Positions 46,325 through 57,099 of a stretch of 64,000 nucleotides of DNA are shown piece by piece (the first letter of the stretch is position 1; each line of letters opens with the position of its first letter). The notes under the pieces were generated by a model, which had not been told where the DNA came from, did no database searches, and saw only the letters and a program-made list of their open reading frames with translations. The stretch is from NCBI GenBank assembly GCA_963969595.1, contig OZ018409.1, positions 8,818,520 through 8,882,519 on the forward strand. The letters are read 5' to 3'. The DNA is from Neckera pumila (lineage: Eukaryota > Streptophyta > Bryopsida > Hypnales > Neckeraceae). The position numbers and the translations under genes are program-made.

Positions 46325-47172
46325 TGTGTACATGTCTTGGCTTGCAAACAACTACAATTTAATCATGACCCATTTTTAGAAATCGACCCCTAAAATTTTT
46401 TTTAATCTAAAATGTATAGCTTCTATTTATGAGAGTTTAACCCTATAACGTTATTTGCGGACACTAAGTGTCCGATGAATGATAAGGAATCTTTGCTTGT
46501 AGGACAAAAGTGGTCACATATGTCTAGCAGCTTCCTTTTAGAATTTCACATTGGCCGTCCTTGCTTCAAAAAAAAAAAAGTGCAATTGTTAATCCTTGGA
46601 ATTTTGTGCAAAAAGGAGAGGCCTTCTATAGTAGGTTGTCCTTGAATGAGTGCTTTTGATTTTCTTAAAGTAGATGATGCAAATTGTATCAAAAAGGATG
46701 ATTTCTATGGAGACTAGCCCATCTTTATACAAATAAGGTCAATTTTGGATAAACATATTTTCAACACTTTGGAAATTATTGGTTATTCATATGTTGTCCA
46801 AAAAATGTATATGAAGGAAATTTGATGTTCCCTTTTTTCTCCCACCAAAATCTTAATGAAAAAGTAGAGAAGTTATTAGTGATAACTATGCTCAAATGTT
46901 TACTTGGAAAATTTTATGGGGCCTTCTCCAATGAATTATGGAATCTAGAAGATCACAACTGACATTAATGTGAAATTAGAGGGTACAGACAAGGTGATGA
47001 ATAGTGCCAAAATATTCAATTTTTTGAAAGGTCCAAAGCATTTTAGGGGACTCTTTGTACAAACTGGACTACCATTTCCAACCTTCAACACTCCATTAGC
47101 TAGCTTGTCTAACTCCGACATGCAAAGGTGGCAATGGTCTTAGTGATTGCAAGTAAACAAACATGTGATTAA
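46325..47172. repeat. Spacer with family J copy 2
   Basis: Bases 46575-46735 are the best-preserved family J copy; similarity to the reverse strand of 38320-38510 extends up to a 'gtgtccg' block near 46469. The rest shows no gene. Confidence 0.5.
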
Positions 47173-47931
47173 CCGTAATGACCTAAGGAGGGTGTACATT
47201 CAAAATGGGCCAAAACTACTAAAGACTTGAGCAATTCATTTTCTCATTTGTCTTGACATTAGATAGAAGGGAACCATAGGATCTTAAAGTTCACATTGAG
47301 ATTGATCACCTCAAAAAAATTCAAATTATTTAACCGCACGGTTTAGGAGATACTTAAGTTTGAAGTTTTATTTGGGTCAATGGAAATACATGGTAGCCCA
47401 CTTTGAAGGAGCACTTCTTTGTGTGAGTATATTTCAAAATGATGTCCTCTTTGTGCTCAATGAAAGATAAGAGAGTTGAAAATGTACTTGTAAAATTTCA
47501 CAACATTCCAAATATTTTTCAATTCGTGGCCGAGCTTGCAATGCATAGTGTTCACTGAAATGAGAGTGGTGTATGTAAGGGAAAAAAGGGATGGGACACT
47601 TGTCTTCTCCTTAAACTCCTTGGATCTGCCCTTTTTGAGGAGTTTTTACCTTTTTGAGGTGTACAAGAATCACATTGGTTGGCTGACTTTTTAGTCCATG
47701 CCCAACCAAACCCAAAATAATGAATTGTAAATTACATTACACCACTTAACTTTGAAAATTTCCACAAGGCGGAGTTTAACTCTAAAGTTGATGAAACTAC
47801 CACCATTGAATTTATATCACAGTCTATTTTTTGGAAATAGTTATTATTGAAAGAAAAACTCAAAGTTTGAGAACGGGCAGCTCAAAAAAAACGGGCAGCG
47901 ACCACAAAATGGTCACTTGGATCATTAGGGG
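47173..47931. mobile_element. TTAA-flanked piggyBac-like MITE
   Basis: Starts CCGTAATGACCTAAGG and ends, inverted, CCCCTAATGATCCAAG, flanked by TTAA at 47169-47172 and 47932-47935. 759 bp. A subterminal 'acgggcagcg' near the right end recalls the 'gggcaggc' of family B. Non-coding. Confidence 0.65.
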
Positions 47932-47935
47932 TTAA

Positions 47936-48255
47936 GTAAGACCCAAGAAGAAGATACCAAGTTGTATAATAGTACACATGTTTCACTCGTATCGAATACC
48001 TATCTAGAAGTATTGGCAAGTTAGCCACCAATATAATAGTATAAATGGAAGTGACTAAAAATTGAACACAGTGCAAATGCATGGTATGATCATCTAACTT
48101 TGTCCCGAAAATTCCTCAAATATTAGGGCACTTTGGTAAAAACAAACTAGCTTTGAAACCCATTTCAAAAATATACATGGCATTAGCACTATGAAAAATA
48201 AAACAAACCATGTGTATGTATCTACTATAAACCAACCGTGGAGTCAAACTTCAAT
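47936..48255. other. AT-rich spacer
   Basis: Nothing recognised. Confidence 0.4.
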
Positions 48256-48259
48256 TTAA

Positions 48260-49180
48260 CCCCTAAAGTCCCATTGTCCCCTCGGGGGACAAAATGGATT
48301 TCGGGCAGGCTACTATGGCTTCAATATTCATCGTTATTTTCTGAAACATTTTGTGAAGACAGAAAAATACATTAGCTTTATGGGAATATAATTTTTATTT
48401 CAATCGGTGTCTGGGAGCAAAAGTTATGGCACAAAAGGGTTTGTTTTTTTGGTGTGGCGGGCAGAAATCTTCTCACACAATAAAATTTAAAAAAAAAATT
48501 TAATTATTTTTTCATAGATTGTATTTTTATCTATATGGGAAGCTTTGATTCATTCCATTTGAATTTGTTACGTGAAAGTTATGGACAATCTTATTTTTTG
48601 GGCAATTAGAGCATCTTTTTGAAAAAATAACTTGTAGGACCCATTTCTGAAAGCAATTTTCACAATTTTTCAAAAAAAATTGTTGGACACATCTAAGTTT
48701 GCTTGCTAAAACAATCTCATCATTGATATTATAGTGTTTTAATCCCATCTTAGAGCTATTGACGATTTAGTTTTTCTTTCAATCTTGGACCTACTTCTAT
48801 TTAACAATTTCTTAAAGAATGAAAATTATGTGTATTTTTTTGGAATTTTTTTCCTAGATTCTCAACTCAATTATTCAACATAAAAAAAATTTAATTCAAA
48901 GTCCGTAGTGCAAATGTTTTTTACAAATGGAGGTCAAAGTCATCTGAAATTGCAAATCAGTGTTCAAAAAATCAAATTTTTCCAACTTTGAATGCTAATA
49001 TCTTCTAATCCGTACGGTCAAACTTTATGAAATTTTTACCACATGATCTAAGATAAGTTAAGTACAAATCCTATGGTTAGATTCTAAAAAAAAAAAAAAA
49101 TTCTCTTTTCTTAGATGAACACAGTAGAACTAGCAGTTCTGAGTTGTTTTTGACAAAAAAATGTCTTGGGACTTTAGGGG
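48260..49180 (+). mobile_element. TTAA-flanked piggyBac-like MITE, family B copy 2
   Basis: The ends CCCCTAAAGTCCC and GGGACTTTAGGGG are perfect 13-bp inverted repeats inside TTAA (48256-48259 and 49181-49184). A subterminal palindrome GTCCCCTCGGGGGAC follows the left end by a few bases. 921 bp. Aligns end to end with 51239-52162 in the same orientation. Confidence 0.9.
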
Positions 49181-49184
49181 TTAA

Positions 49185-49775
49185 CTAAATTATTTTTATC
49201 TTAAGGATTTTGAATTTCGAAACTCCCATTTTAATATTCAATTCACCAATTCCTATCAGAACTTTGATTGTAAAAATTGAACTGATTTGATTTTGATTTG
49301 AATATTCATAAAATTTTCCTCCTAAAGAATCTCATTTTCAAGAACATTAAAAAAATAAATAAATTCAAAAAGTTTTGTAAAACAGGCAATTATTTAAGCC
49401 AAGCTAGTATTACATTACAATTTAATTTATAAACTAAACTACTTCATGTATTAAAATCATCCCAAAAATCTATGAACATTTAGATGCATGGAAAAAACAA
49501 CAAGACTATATGTGCTTGTGACATTTTTGCATCCCCAAGTGTTAAAAGTCACAATCGACTCACCCAAAATCTAGGTAGAACATAATCACAAAATACACGG
49601 ATGTTCAAAGAAAACTACCAGTTACTTCCTTGTTAGCTGGTGGAATCGGGAAAAAAAAACAATTGCAATTTGAAAGCATCGGAAAAAAATCAGTGAAAAA
49701 ATAGAGAATTTTTATTTGGAATTAAAATAGAGAAAAAAACCCGGGACTCAACACTTGAAAAAACAATTCAATATA
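49185..49775. other. AT-rich spacer
   Basis: No gene or bounded repeat recognised. Confidence 0.4.
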
Positions 49776-49912
49776 AGGTAGTCTATACTTCAAACAACCA
49801 CTTAAGCCTCCCTAACTCATCATTGACAGTAATAGATACTTCAAGCAACATGTCACGCATCCCTAAACATGGGTTGCATTTAGAACATGGTCGCTTTCAG
49901 AGCATAACACCT
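49776..49912 (-). mobile_element. 137-bp MITE family D, copy 2
   Basis: Flanked by TA (49774-49775 and 49913-49914). It is the reverse complement of 38015-38151 with about one quarter of positions changed; blocks such as 'gtcacgcatccctaaacatggg' and 'atcattgacagtaatagatacttcaagcaacatg' correspond. Confidence 0.8.
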
Positions 49913-49914
49913 TA

Positions 49915-51234
49915 GAAATTGAAAGAAAATAGCTGGAAAAACTCAAAAAATGCCCCTGCCCCCATTGCAAAAATACGGTACACATCATAATTTCTGATGT
50001 ACCGGTACCGAGGGGGTATTGTAATGCAACTTGATACTCCTTTTTTTTCCCTCCTTTGCATTTTTGGATGGAGTAGAGTGGCTGTCCGTGGGAACAGGGC
50101 AGGTGCTCGACTGCTCGTGGGACCCAGCGAGGACAAGGACGAGGAGGACGGAGCCTCACGGAGCCCCGTGACATCAGCACGGGGAGGTACAGGTGAAGTC
50201 ATTGCTGCCCATCAATCTAGTAGACCCCCCTCCCCTTATAGTACTCTGAAATTTATGCTCTGATCAGCATGATGAGAGTCCAGTCCATTATGAAGAATCC
50301 AGAAGGCCACTTAGTACTCTGTACTAGAGCTCCTGCAGCAGGGAGTAGAGTACAGGCAGGGGCAGCAGCCCAGCACAGCACTGCACACTCCACACTCCAA
50401 ACTCCTGCACTTGTCCTTGGCCCCTGGCTCTCTAATGACATCAGACAGTTCTCTAATTGCACATTCCACATTCCTGGCTTGTAAGAGTTATATATCCTTA
50501 GAATTTGTCATATTAGAAAACCCATATGATTGGACAATTTCGGAACAGAATTCACTGAACTTGCATGATAGGAGTGGGAGACTGGAGGAGAAGTGGATCA
50601 TGGATTCCCAAAGTTGTGTCATTAAGAGTTAATAAGACATTTGATGGGTGCAGGACGGGACACCCTCGCGCCAGCTATTTGCAGAAATACTTGGCCTTGC
50701 TGAGCCCACAGTGAGTTGGGCTTAATAAGGACTAAGGAGTCTGCACCAACAGAATACCATCCATGATCATAGAGTACATTATGGATTAAGGCAAGACGGT
50801 TAAAGGGGTCTCCGTTCAAAGTCTGCATTTTTTTTTGGACCGAGATGATACTAAACTACCAGATGATGGTAAAAAGGTACCCAAACTGAATGAATGGTGT
50901 GATTGCAGGTTTGATACCTGGTGGTGACAGGTGGATTATTTGGCATGAAATCATCCTCTCTACTTGACAGAAACCCTTGGGAGTGTGTTGTGCAACATGC
51001 CTTGGGTCAAAAAAAAGAGTTTGCGGTTTTACCCTCGGAGAAAATACTAAATTATTTTATTTGCCACCCGTGATGAAATTTGGAAGTTGAATTTGGAATT
51101 AGCTAGAAGACTTGGAGAACTCATGAAACTGAGCAACCACAAAATAGAAGTACTTTTTTTACATTTATCCTTGGCTTGGGGGAAGACAAACACAAGGTCT
51201 AGACTTCAAATGACTACTTTGAAGTCTTGCCTAA
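49915..51234. other. Moderately GC-rich intergenic sequence
   Basis: A small inverted repeat ('ggtacacatcata'/'tctgatgtaccggtacc', 49976-50010) and several open frames of 65-105 codons on both strands at 49863-50828, none with a known motif. No gene is claimed. Confidence 0.4.
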
Positions 51235-51238
51235 TTAA

Positions 51239-52162
51239 CCCCTAAAGGACCGGTTGTCCCCTCCGGGGACAATTTGGGTCCGGGCAGGTTCCTACGATCT
51301 CAATTTTTAGTAATATTTTTTGGGATTTTTTGAGGTTGTGTATTTTTGCAAGATCTTTGCGAATATATAATTTTTATTTTAATTGATGCTTGGGAGCAAA
51401 AGTTATGGCACAATAAGTAAAAATGGAATTTTGCGGGCAGCCCCAAAAAAATCACAAAAAGTCAAAATAATTTTTTTTCAAATTTGTGACTCAAAGATTA
51501 TATTTTTGTCTACATGTGAAGCTTTGTTTCATTCAATTTGGACTAATAATGAGAAAGTTATGGACAATCTTAGTTTTTCGGGCAATCTAAGCATCTTCTT
51601 GAAAAAATAAGTTGTAGAATTCATTTTTGAATGCAATTTTTAGAATTTTTCAAAAAAATTTGTTAGACAGAGTTAGACTTTCTTGCTAGAACAATCTCAC
51701 CATTGGGATTATTGTGATTCAATTCCATCTAAAAGCTATTAACAATTTAGTTTTTTCTTCAATCTTAAACCCACTTCTACTTAACAATTTTTTAATGAGT
51801 GAAAATTAAGTGATTTTTTTCCTAAATTTTTTTGGTAAATTTTCAGCTCAACTACTTAACATAAATAAATAGAAAATCGAAATCAGTAGTGCAAAAAATT
51901 TGAACTAAAAGATTCAAAGCCAATAAATCTAGTGAAGCAAGGTGGAAAAAAACTTGTTTTCTTCACTTTAAATGCATATATCTTGCAATCTACGTGGTCA
52001 AAGTTTCTGAAATTTCTCCCACATATTCATATACTAGTCAAGTATAAGATCTTATGGTTGGATATGCAAAAAAAAACAATTTTTTAAACTCTTTTCTCTT
52101 TGCAATAGAAATGACAATTTTGAATGGGTTTTGGTAGGAAAATCAACTCGGTCCTTTAGGGG
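51239..52162 (+). mobile_element. TTAA-flanked piggyBac-like MITE, family B copy 3
   Basis: The ends CCCCTAAAGGACC and GGTCCTTTAGGGG are perfect 13-bp inverted repeats inside TTAA (51235-51238 and 52163-52166). Subterminal palindrome GTCCCCTCCGGGGAC. 924 bp. Bases 8-13 of the terminal repeat differ from copy 2 (GGACC against GTCCC) but are matched within each copy. Confidence 0.9.
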
Positions 52163-52166
52163 TTAA

Positions 52167-53295
52167 GGGAATATGAATTTGACCACTCAGGGGTTGATGC
52201 CATGAACTTGTGAAGCTAATCTTCATTTGCAATTTTTGGGTTGGACCAAGGATAATGAGGAGCAATTAATAGCTTGGAAGAGATACAAAAGAATTGGAGG
52301 GAATAATTGTCATAAATATTTTTTTCTTAAGTTCGCATAAGATGAAAACGCTAACTTACTACAAATCTACAAAGAGTATTGCTCCATTTGAATAAATGAT
52401 GTATTGACCATCCAAATCCTATGTATTCCATCCATGTTTAGATATATGAAGAGCTTCAAAATTCCAATAAATATTGTTTTCTATAGGGCAATGCAATAGG
52501 GGTGAGCATCGTGTTGTGCAATAGGTTTCCCTTATTTTGGGTTTTAGCAAACCTTTGGACATCCTATGGACAATCACAATCCCTGCACACATAGGAAATC
52601 CTGTTATGTATTGCACTTGCAGAAGAAAGCTTTTTTTTAACTACCCAAAAGAATGAAATAAAAATCTCTAAGTGTAACCACACTTATACATTGAGTAATT
52701 TGGTTTACCTACGTATATTACTTTCAATCTTTAAGGGGTAATTTATTTGTAAAATTGCATGATTTTATTTTCCCTGGTTCTTCAAAATTCAATTACTCTT
52801 ACTTTTATAAAAGAGAAATCAATTTGGATGGTAAAACTAGATAATTAAAAGAGCCGACCTATTTTCGATCACTTAAGCAATTCAGCTTATCTGGTGTATG
52901 GATATAGTTATCCATTTAGAGAAACATATTTAAGAAGGATTTTGTATTTTTGTACATTTTCTTCCTCAAAAACAGAATCATCATGAATTTTTTTCATAAA
53001 GTTTATGTTCAACCTATTCTTGCTATATAGGTCATCCTATTTCCAACCATCAACTGGTTACAAAATCGACAATACTTCAATGCATGTGATAACTGTGGCC
53101 TCCAATGTCCATCTTGTGATCAGTCTATGCTTTTCAATGTACATCTCCCCGATATTTGTGTTGTTCCTACTCTGCGTGAGCTTTCATCTAAAGAACAGCT
53201 GATCGGAAACAAAGCAACCTAACTAGCAAAAATGGGTGGCTGATCAAAAATGATTCTGACTCCCTTATCCCCAAAGCACTCTCCTGTGGTGATAG
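52167..53295. other. AT-rich intergenic sequence
   Basis: No gene recognised. Confidence 0.4.
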
Positions 53296-53436
53296 GCACT
53301 CACTCACTCACTCACTCACATATGATTCATTTTTTGGACCAATGGATGCATTATCTGTTTGTTCTCTGCTGCATTACCATCGACAGAGAAAGTCATCCAT
53401 CCATCCATCCATCCATCCATCCATCCATCCATCCAC
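53296..53436 (+). repeat. Two tetranucleotide microsatellites
   Basis: (ACTC)n at about 53296-53320 and (CATC)n at about 53393-53436, separated by unique sequence. The frames across them give only repeated His/Pro/Ser. Confidence 0.9.
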
Positions 53437-56030
53437 CCATCAACCACTTTGTTTGTATTGGCCATTCAGGGCCGTTTCAGGTGTCTATTTCATTTGGCAA
53501 CTCATTGTGCTTGTCAATTTTGCCAAGTCCAGACAAACCTGAGCGTTCAAAGAGATTCACCAACACGCATACATGGAGTTTCTGATTCCCTTGACAAACC
53601 ACTTATTGAAAAGAGGGCGGGTGGTGCATGATACACAAAACGATTTGACCCTACCGAGTATACAAAGTCTTTGTTTTCTCTGCTTCTCAGCAGGCATATA
53701 TATAAGTTATAAAGCAGTAGGTTGGAGGTTCTCTATGATGATCCCCCTGTCATGAAGTCCGGGTGCTTTTTGAAGAGGAGCACCTCATTTTCACTGTTAG
53801 TTAAGCTAGAATATCCCAAAGAGTCCAGGCCAGGCCCGGCCACAACTTAAGTTCGCCTAATCAATAATCAGGTACTCGAAGACCCCGATGCTGCTGCTGT
53901 CATTGCAAACTAACTTAACATGTGTGGATTTGAACCGCAGGACACTCACTTAATATTTTTACTTCCATGGGCGAAGGACTGACTGCAGCAAACCCAGAGA
54001 ATGATCATGAAGGGTAGTAATGGCTGGGAACCGTCAACATTCTACACAAAATCATAACTGAATTGGAGGTGGAAACAATGGCAGGCTGCGTTTAGGGTTT
54101 AGGGTCCATCTCCTCTCATCCTCCAAAACGGATCTCAACATTAACTTAACCATGGATCAGGCAACAATAATGGCTAAATAATCAGTTACTATGACCTCCT
54201 TGAATTGGATGGGCGGATTGTGGGAATACCACAAACAGTCTTGGTCAGCAATATGTGAAACTCTAGTGGATGGAAGTGGAATAAAATTGGTTGGAAAATG
54301 ATTGAGGAAAAGGAGACATTTGGGCCCTTGGGAAACCTTGCTATAAAGATTGATTGTGGCTAACAAACACTTAGTAAAGTAGGGTGTATAGCTTTTTATA
54401 GTTCCTCTCTCAATTGCATTTTATATTCCCAATTTGCTTTGGTCTTCCATTTCAACCTACATAGGGTAGGTGTAAATAGGGGATGCAAATGGGAGAGGGG
54501 CCACAGTTGGTATGTTTACCTTCTAATGCATATCATTGTAGAGAAATGTAATTTTAGAAGCATTGTAGCTTAAGCAAAGTGACTCTCCTGCAAATACACT
54601 CACTGTAAGAGTGTAAAAAGGGCCTGAGGTATGGTAAGGGTGTAGGATAGAAATTGTTGCCTTGGACAAGGCTAGGCCAAAAACTCAAGCAAACCTAATA
54701 CGTAATTTAAATAGAGTCAAAGGTGTAGATTTTCTCACTTTGTATAAACTCCTTCAGGCTATAATACTAATTTCATTCATATAAAAAAATAAAAAAATGA
54801 ATTCTCCGCTTTTATAAATGAAATCATGATGAAGTACCAAAAGCCCATTTCATTTGCAATAGGAGACAATATCTTTGCAATATAAGTTTCTAAACTTTGT
54901 GAATTGTTATTAGTTAAATTTAATATGGAAATTTTAGGTTTGCCTATGTATTATTATATTTACAACACATCCAAAGACAAATTTTTAATCACTTTTCTTT
55001 GGATTTTTCTTCAAAAAAAAATGAACGTTCTAATTGAAGGCAATTGGCCCCAATATAATGTAGATGATTCCTATTTTCTTAGAACAATCATGTCATCTTC
55101 AAAGAACCATGAAGATCACTTTTGCTAGGCTAATAGACTACAGAAATGAAAATTTTGCTCTGTGAATAAGCATTAAGTCACTAGAAGAAATCCGCGTTGG
55201 TCTAAACCAAAAATGTGGGCTGAAATTTGTTGAGAACCATGTTTCCAACACTGAAATCCCATATTGTATTGACAAACTAAAATTTGAATTTTGGTTGGAT
55301 TTGGCAAAGGGGTCTATTTAAAGATGGAGTACTAATGGAGGTTCAATTTTGAGACAATTATTTTTCTTCTAAATATATGATCCACTGAAAGAGATGGTAG
55401 CCAATGGAAAGAAATTGAAAATGAAAAATATAACAAAAGAAAATTAATATGAACTTTGATCCTAGTCAATGGGTAGAAAAATTGGTCAAATTGGGAGAAA
55501 ATATCCACTCAAAGGGAAAAAATTCTCAAGCAAAAAACATTTTTATTAGTGCACCAAGTAGAAGGTAGAACTACATTCCTCGACAAAGGAAGTCAATTTA
55601 AACATTCTTCTCCATATTTGTCAAATTTTGTAAGAAAAAAAGGTTATGTTTAGACATCCCAAGAGGATAGTATCCTTCTAAGCTATATGATGCTTTCTAT
55701 TTTATAAATTTGTCTCCAGTTTGAATGGCACACAAATTCTATTAAAGTTTAATTATGAAAATCCTCATAGAATTTTTAAACATAAACTTGAAGTTGATTC
55801 CTTATGCAGATTGATTCTTGAGTTTATTGTTTGGTCTTTCTATAATCTAATAATTTAAACCCTAAACCAAATGTTTAAAATGAAAAAATCTCAACCTAAA
55901 AACTTCTAATTCTAATCTTTTATTTTACACAATCAAGCCCCTTTAGTCCAAAAAGAAACTATTTATTTTGCAATCAATTTCCAAAATACCTCTCAAAATA
56001 GAAAGAGAACTCCAACAGAACAATTTTTTC
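53437..56030. other. Intergenic sequence, no gene recognised
   Basis: Two tandem TTTAGGG units near 54086-54101 are too short to be a telomere relic of note. An isolated CACTA-like end (CACTAGAAGAAATCC) begins at 55179 without a visible partner. No coding frame with a known motif. Confidence 0.4.
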
Positions 56031-56595
56031 AAAGACACTCGTGGGACAATCTTTTTGAAGGCACACATTAAATAGTCTTTTCGAAGGCACCCGTGAACAA
56101 TCTTTTTGAAGACATTCGTGCGAAATTTTTTTCATAGATATTTGGAAGACAATCTTTGCATATACATATTAGATTCTTTGAAGCCATCTATCTTTTCAAA
56201 GATGCTCGTGGAATAGCTTTTTTGAAGACACTTGTAGGATGGTCTTGTTGAAGGCACCCGTGGAACAATATTTTTGAAGACACTCGTGTGACAATCTCTT
56301 TGAAGACAATCGTGGGACAATCTCTTTGGAGACACTCGTGCGACAATCTCTTTGAAGACACTTGCGTGACAATCTTTTTATGTACACATTAGATTCTTTG
56401 AAGCCATCTTCTTTTCGAAGATGCTCATAGAGCAACCTTTTCGAGGACACTTGTGGGACAAACTCTTTGAGTTCATCTACCTTTTCTAAGACATTCATGG
56501 AGCAATCTTTTTTAAGACAGTTGTGGGACAATCTTTTCAAAGACACTTGAGGTACCATCTTTCAAAGACACTTGTGGGACAGTCTTTGCAAAGAG
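56030..56595. repeat. 26-bp minisatellite, about 19 units
   Basis: Units of 25-27 bases, consensus TTTTTGAAGACACTCGTGG followed by GACAATC, repeat imperfectly. Two blocks are each interrupted by a shared 'acattagattctttgaagccatct' (56168-56190 and 56387-56409), giving a higher-order pattern of roughly 220 bases. Minus-strand frames stay open for up to 120 codons because stops are rare in the unit, but the unit length is not a multiple of three, so the reading frame changes from unit to unit and a coding role is unlikely. Confidence 0.85.
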
Positions 56596-56820
56596 ACTCA
56601 TGCGACCTAAAATAACAAATTCTTTATATATCCCAATACTAGTAGACACATGGTCTTGGTAGACTTGACGCTAAGACTCACCCCAGTCAAGTTCATCATT
56701 TTTATGAACACTCGTGTGACCAAAAATAACAAACTCTTTGTGTACCCCAATACTAATAGACACATGGTCTTGGTAGACTTATTGTGAAGACCCACCCCAA
56801 GTCAAGTCTACCAAGACCAT
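56596..56820. repeat. 114-bp tandem duplication ending in a hairpin
   Basis: Units 56596-56709 and 56710 to about 56808 share 'ataacaaaytcttt', 'ccccaatacta.tagacacatggtcttgg' and 'aagactcacccc'. At the end, 56764-56780 (ATGGTCTTGGTAGACTT) pairs perfectly with 56804-56820 around a 23-base loop. Confidence 0.8.
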
Positions 56821-57099
56821 CATGTGTCCACGAGATCGACCATTTGCAAATGGTCGGAGTTCCTCTTCTCTCCTGCTTCCCTGGATCCTTCAAAACTGAA
56901 CCAAGTTTCCAGTTTTTTTGGGTGCCACTTGTGACGTTGGAAGGTTCGAAGTCCATTGACAGACGAGGTTTTGCAGTTCAATTTCCATTCCACGAATTTC
57001 TTCCAGTAATTACAAATAATTATAAAAAACAGCCAGGCCGGTTTGAAAATTACCTACTGTACTGATTATTGACTCATAGGAACCTTCCAAATACTTTTA

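Noticed and set aside
54086..54101. Telomere-like TTTAGGG repeat
   Set aside because: Only two units; this length is expected by chance in plant DNA.
55179..55193. CACTA element starting CACTAGAAGAAATCC
   Set aside because: No inverted partner or target duplication was found within the window.
56196..56558. 120-codon minus-strand frame with repeated KRLSHECLQ-like peptides
   Set aside because: The underlying unit is 26 bp, so the frame shifts from unit to unit. A protein repeat would need a multiple of three.
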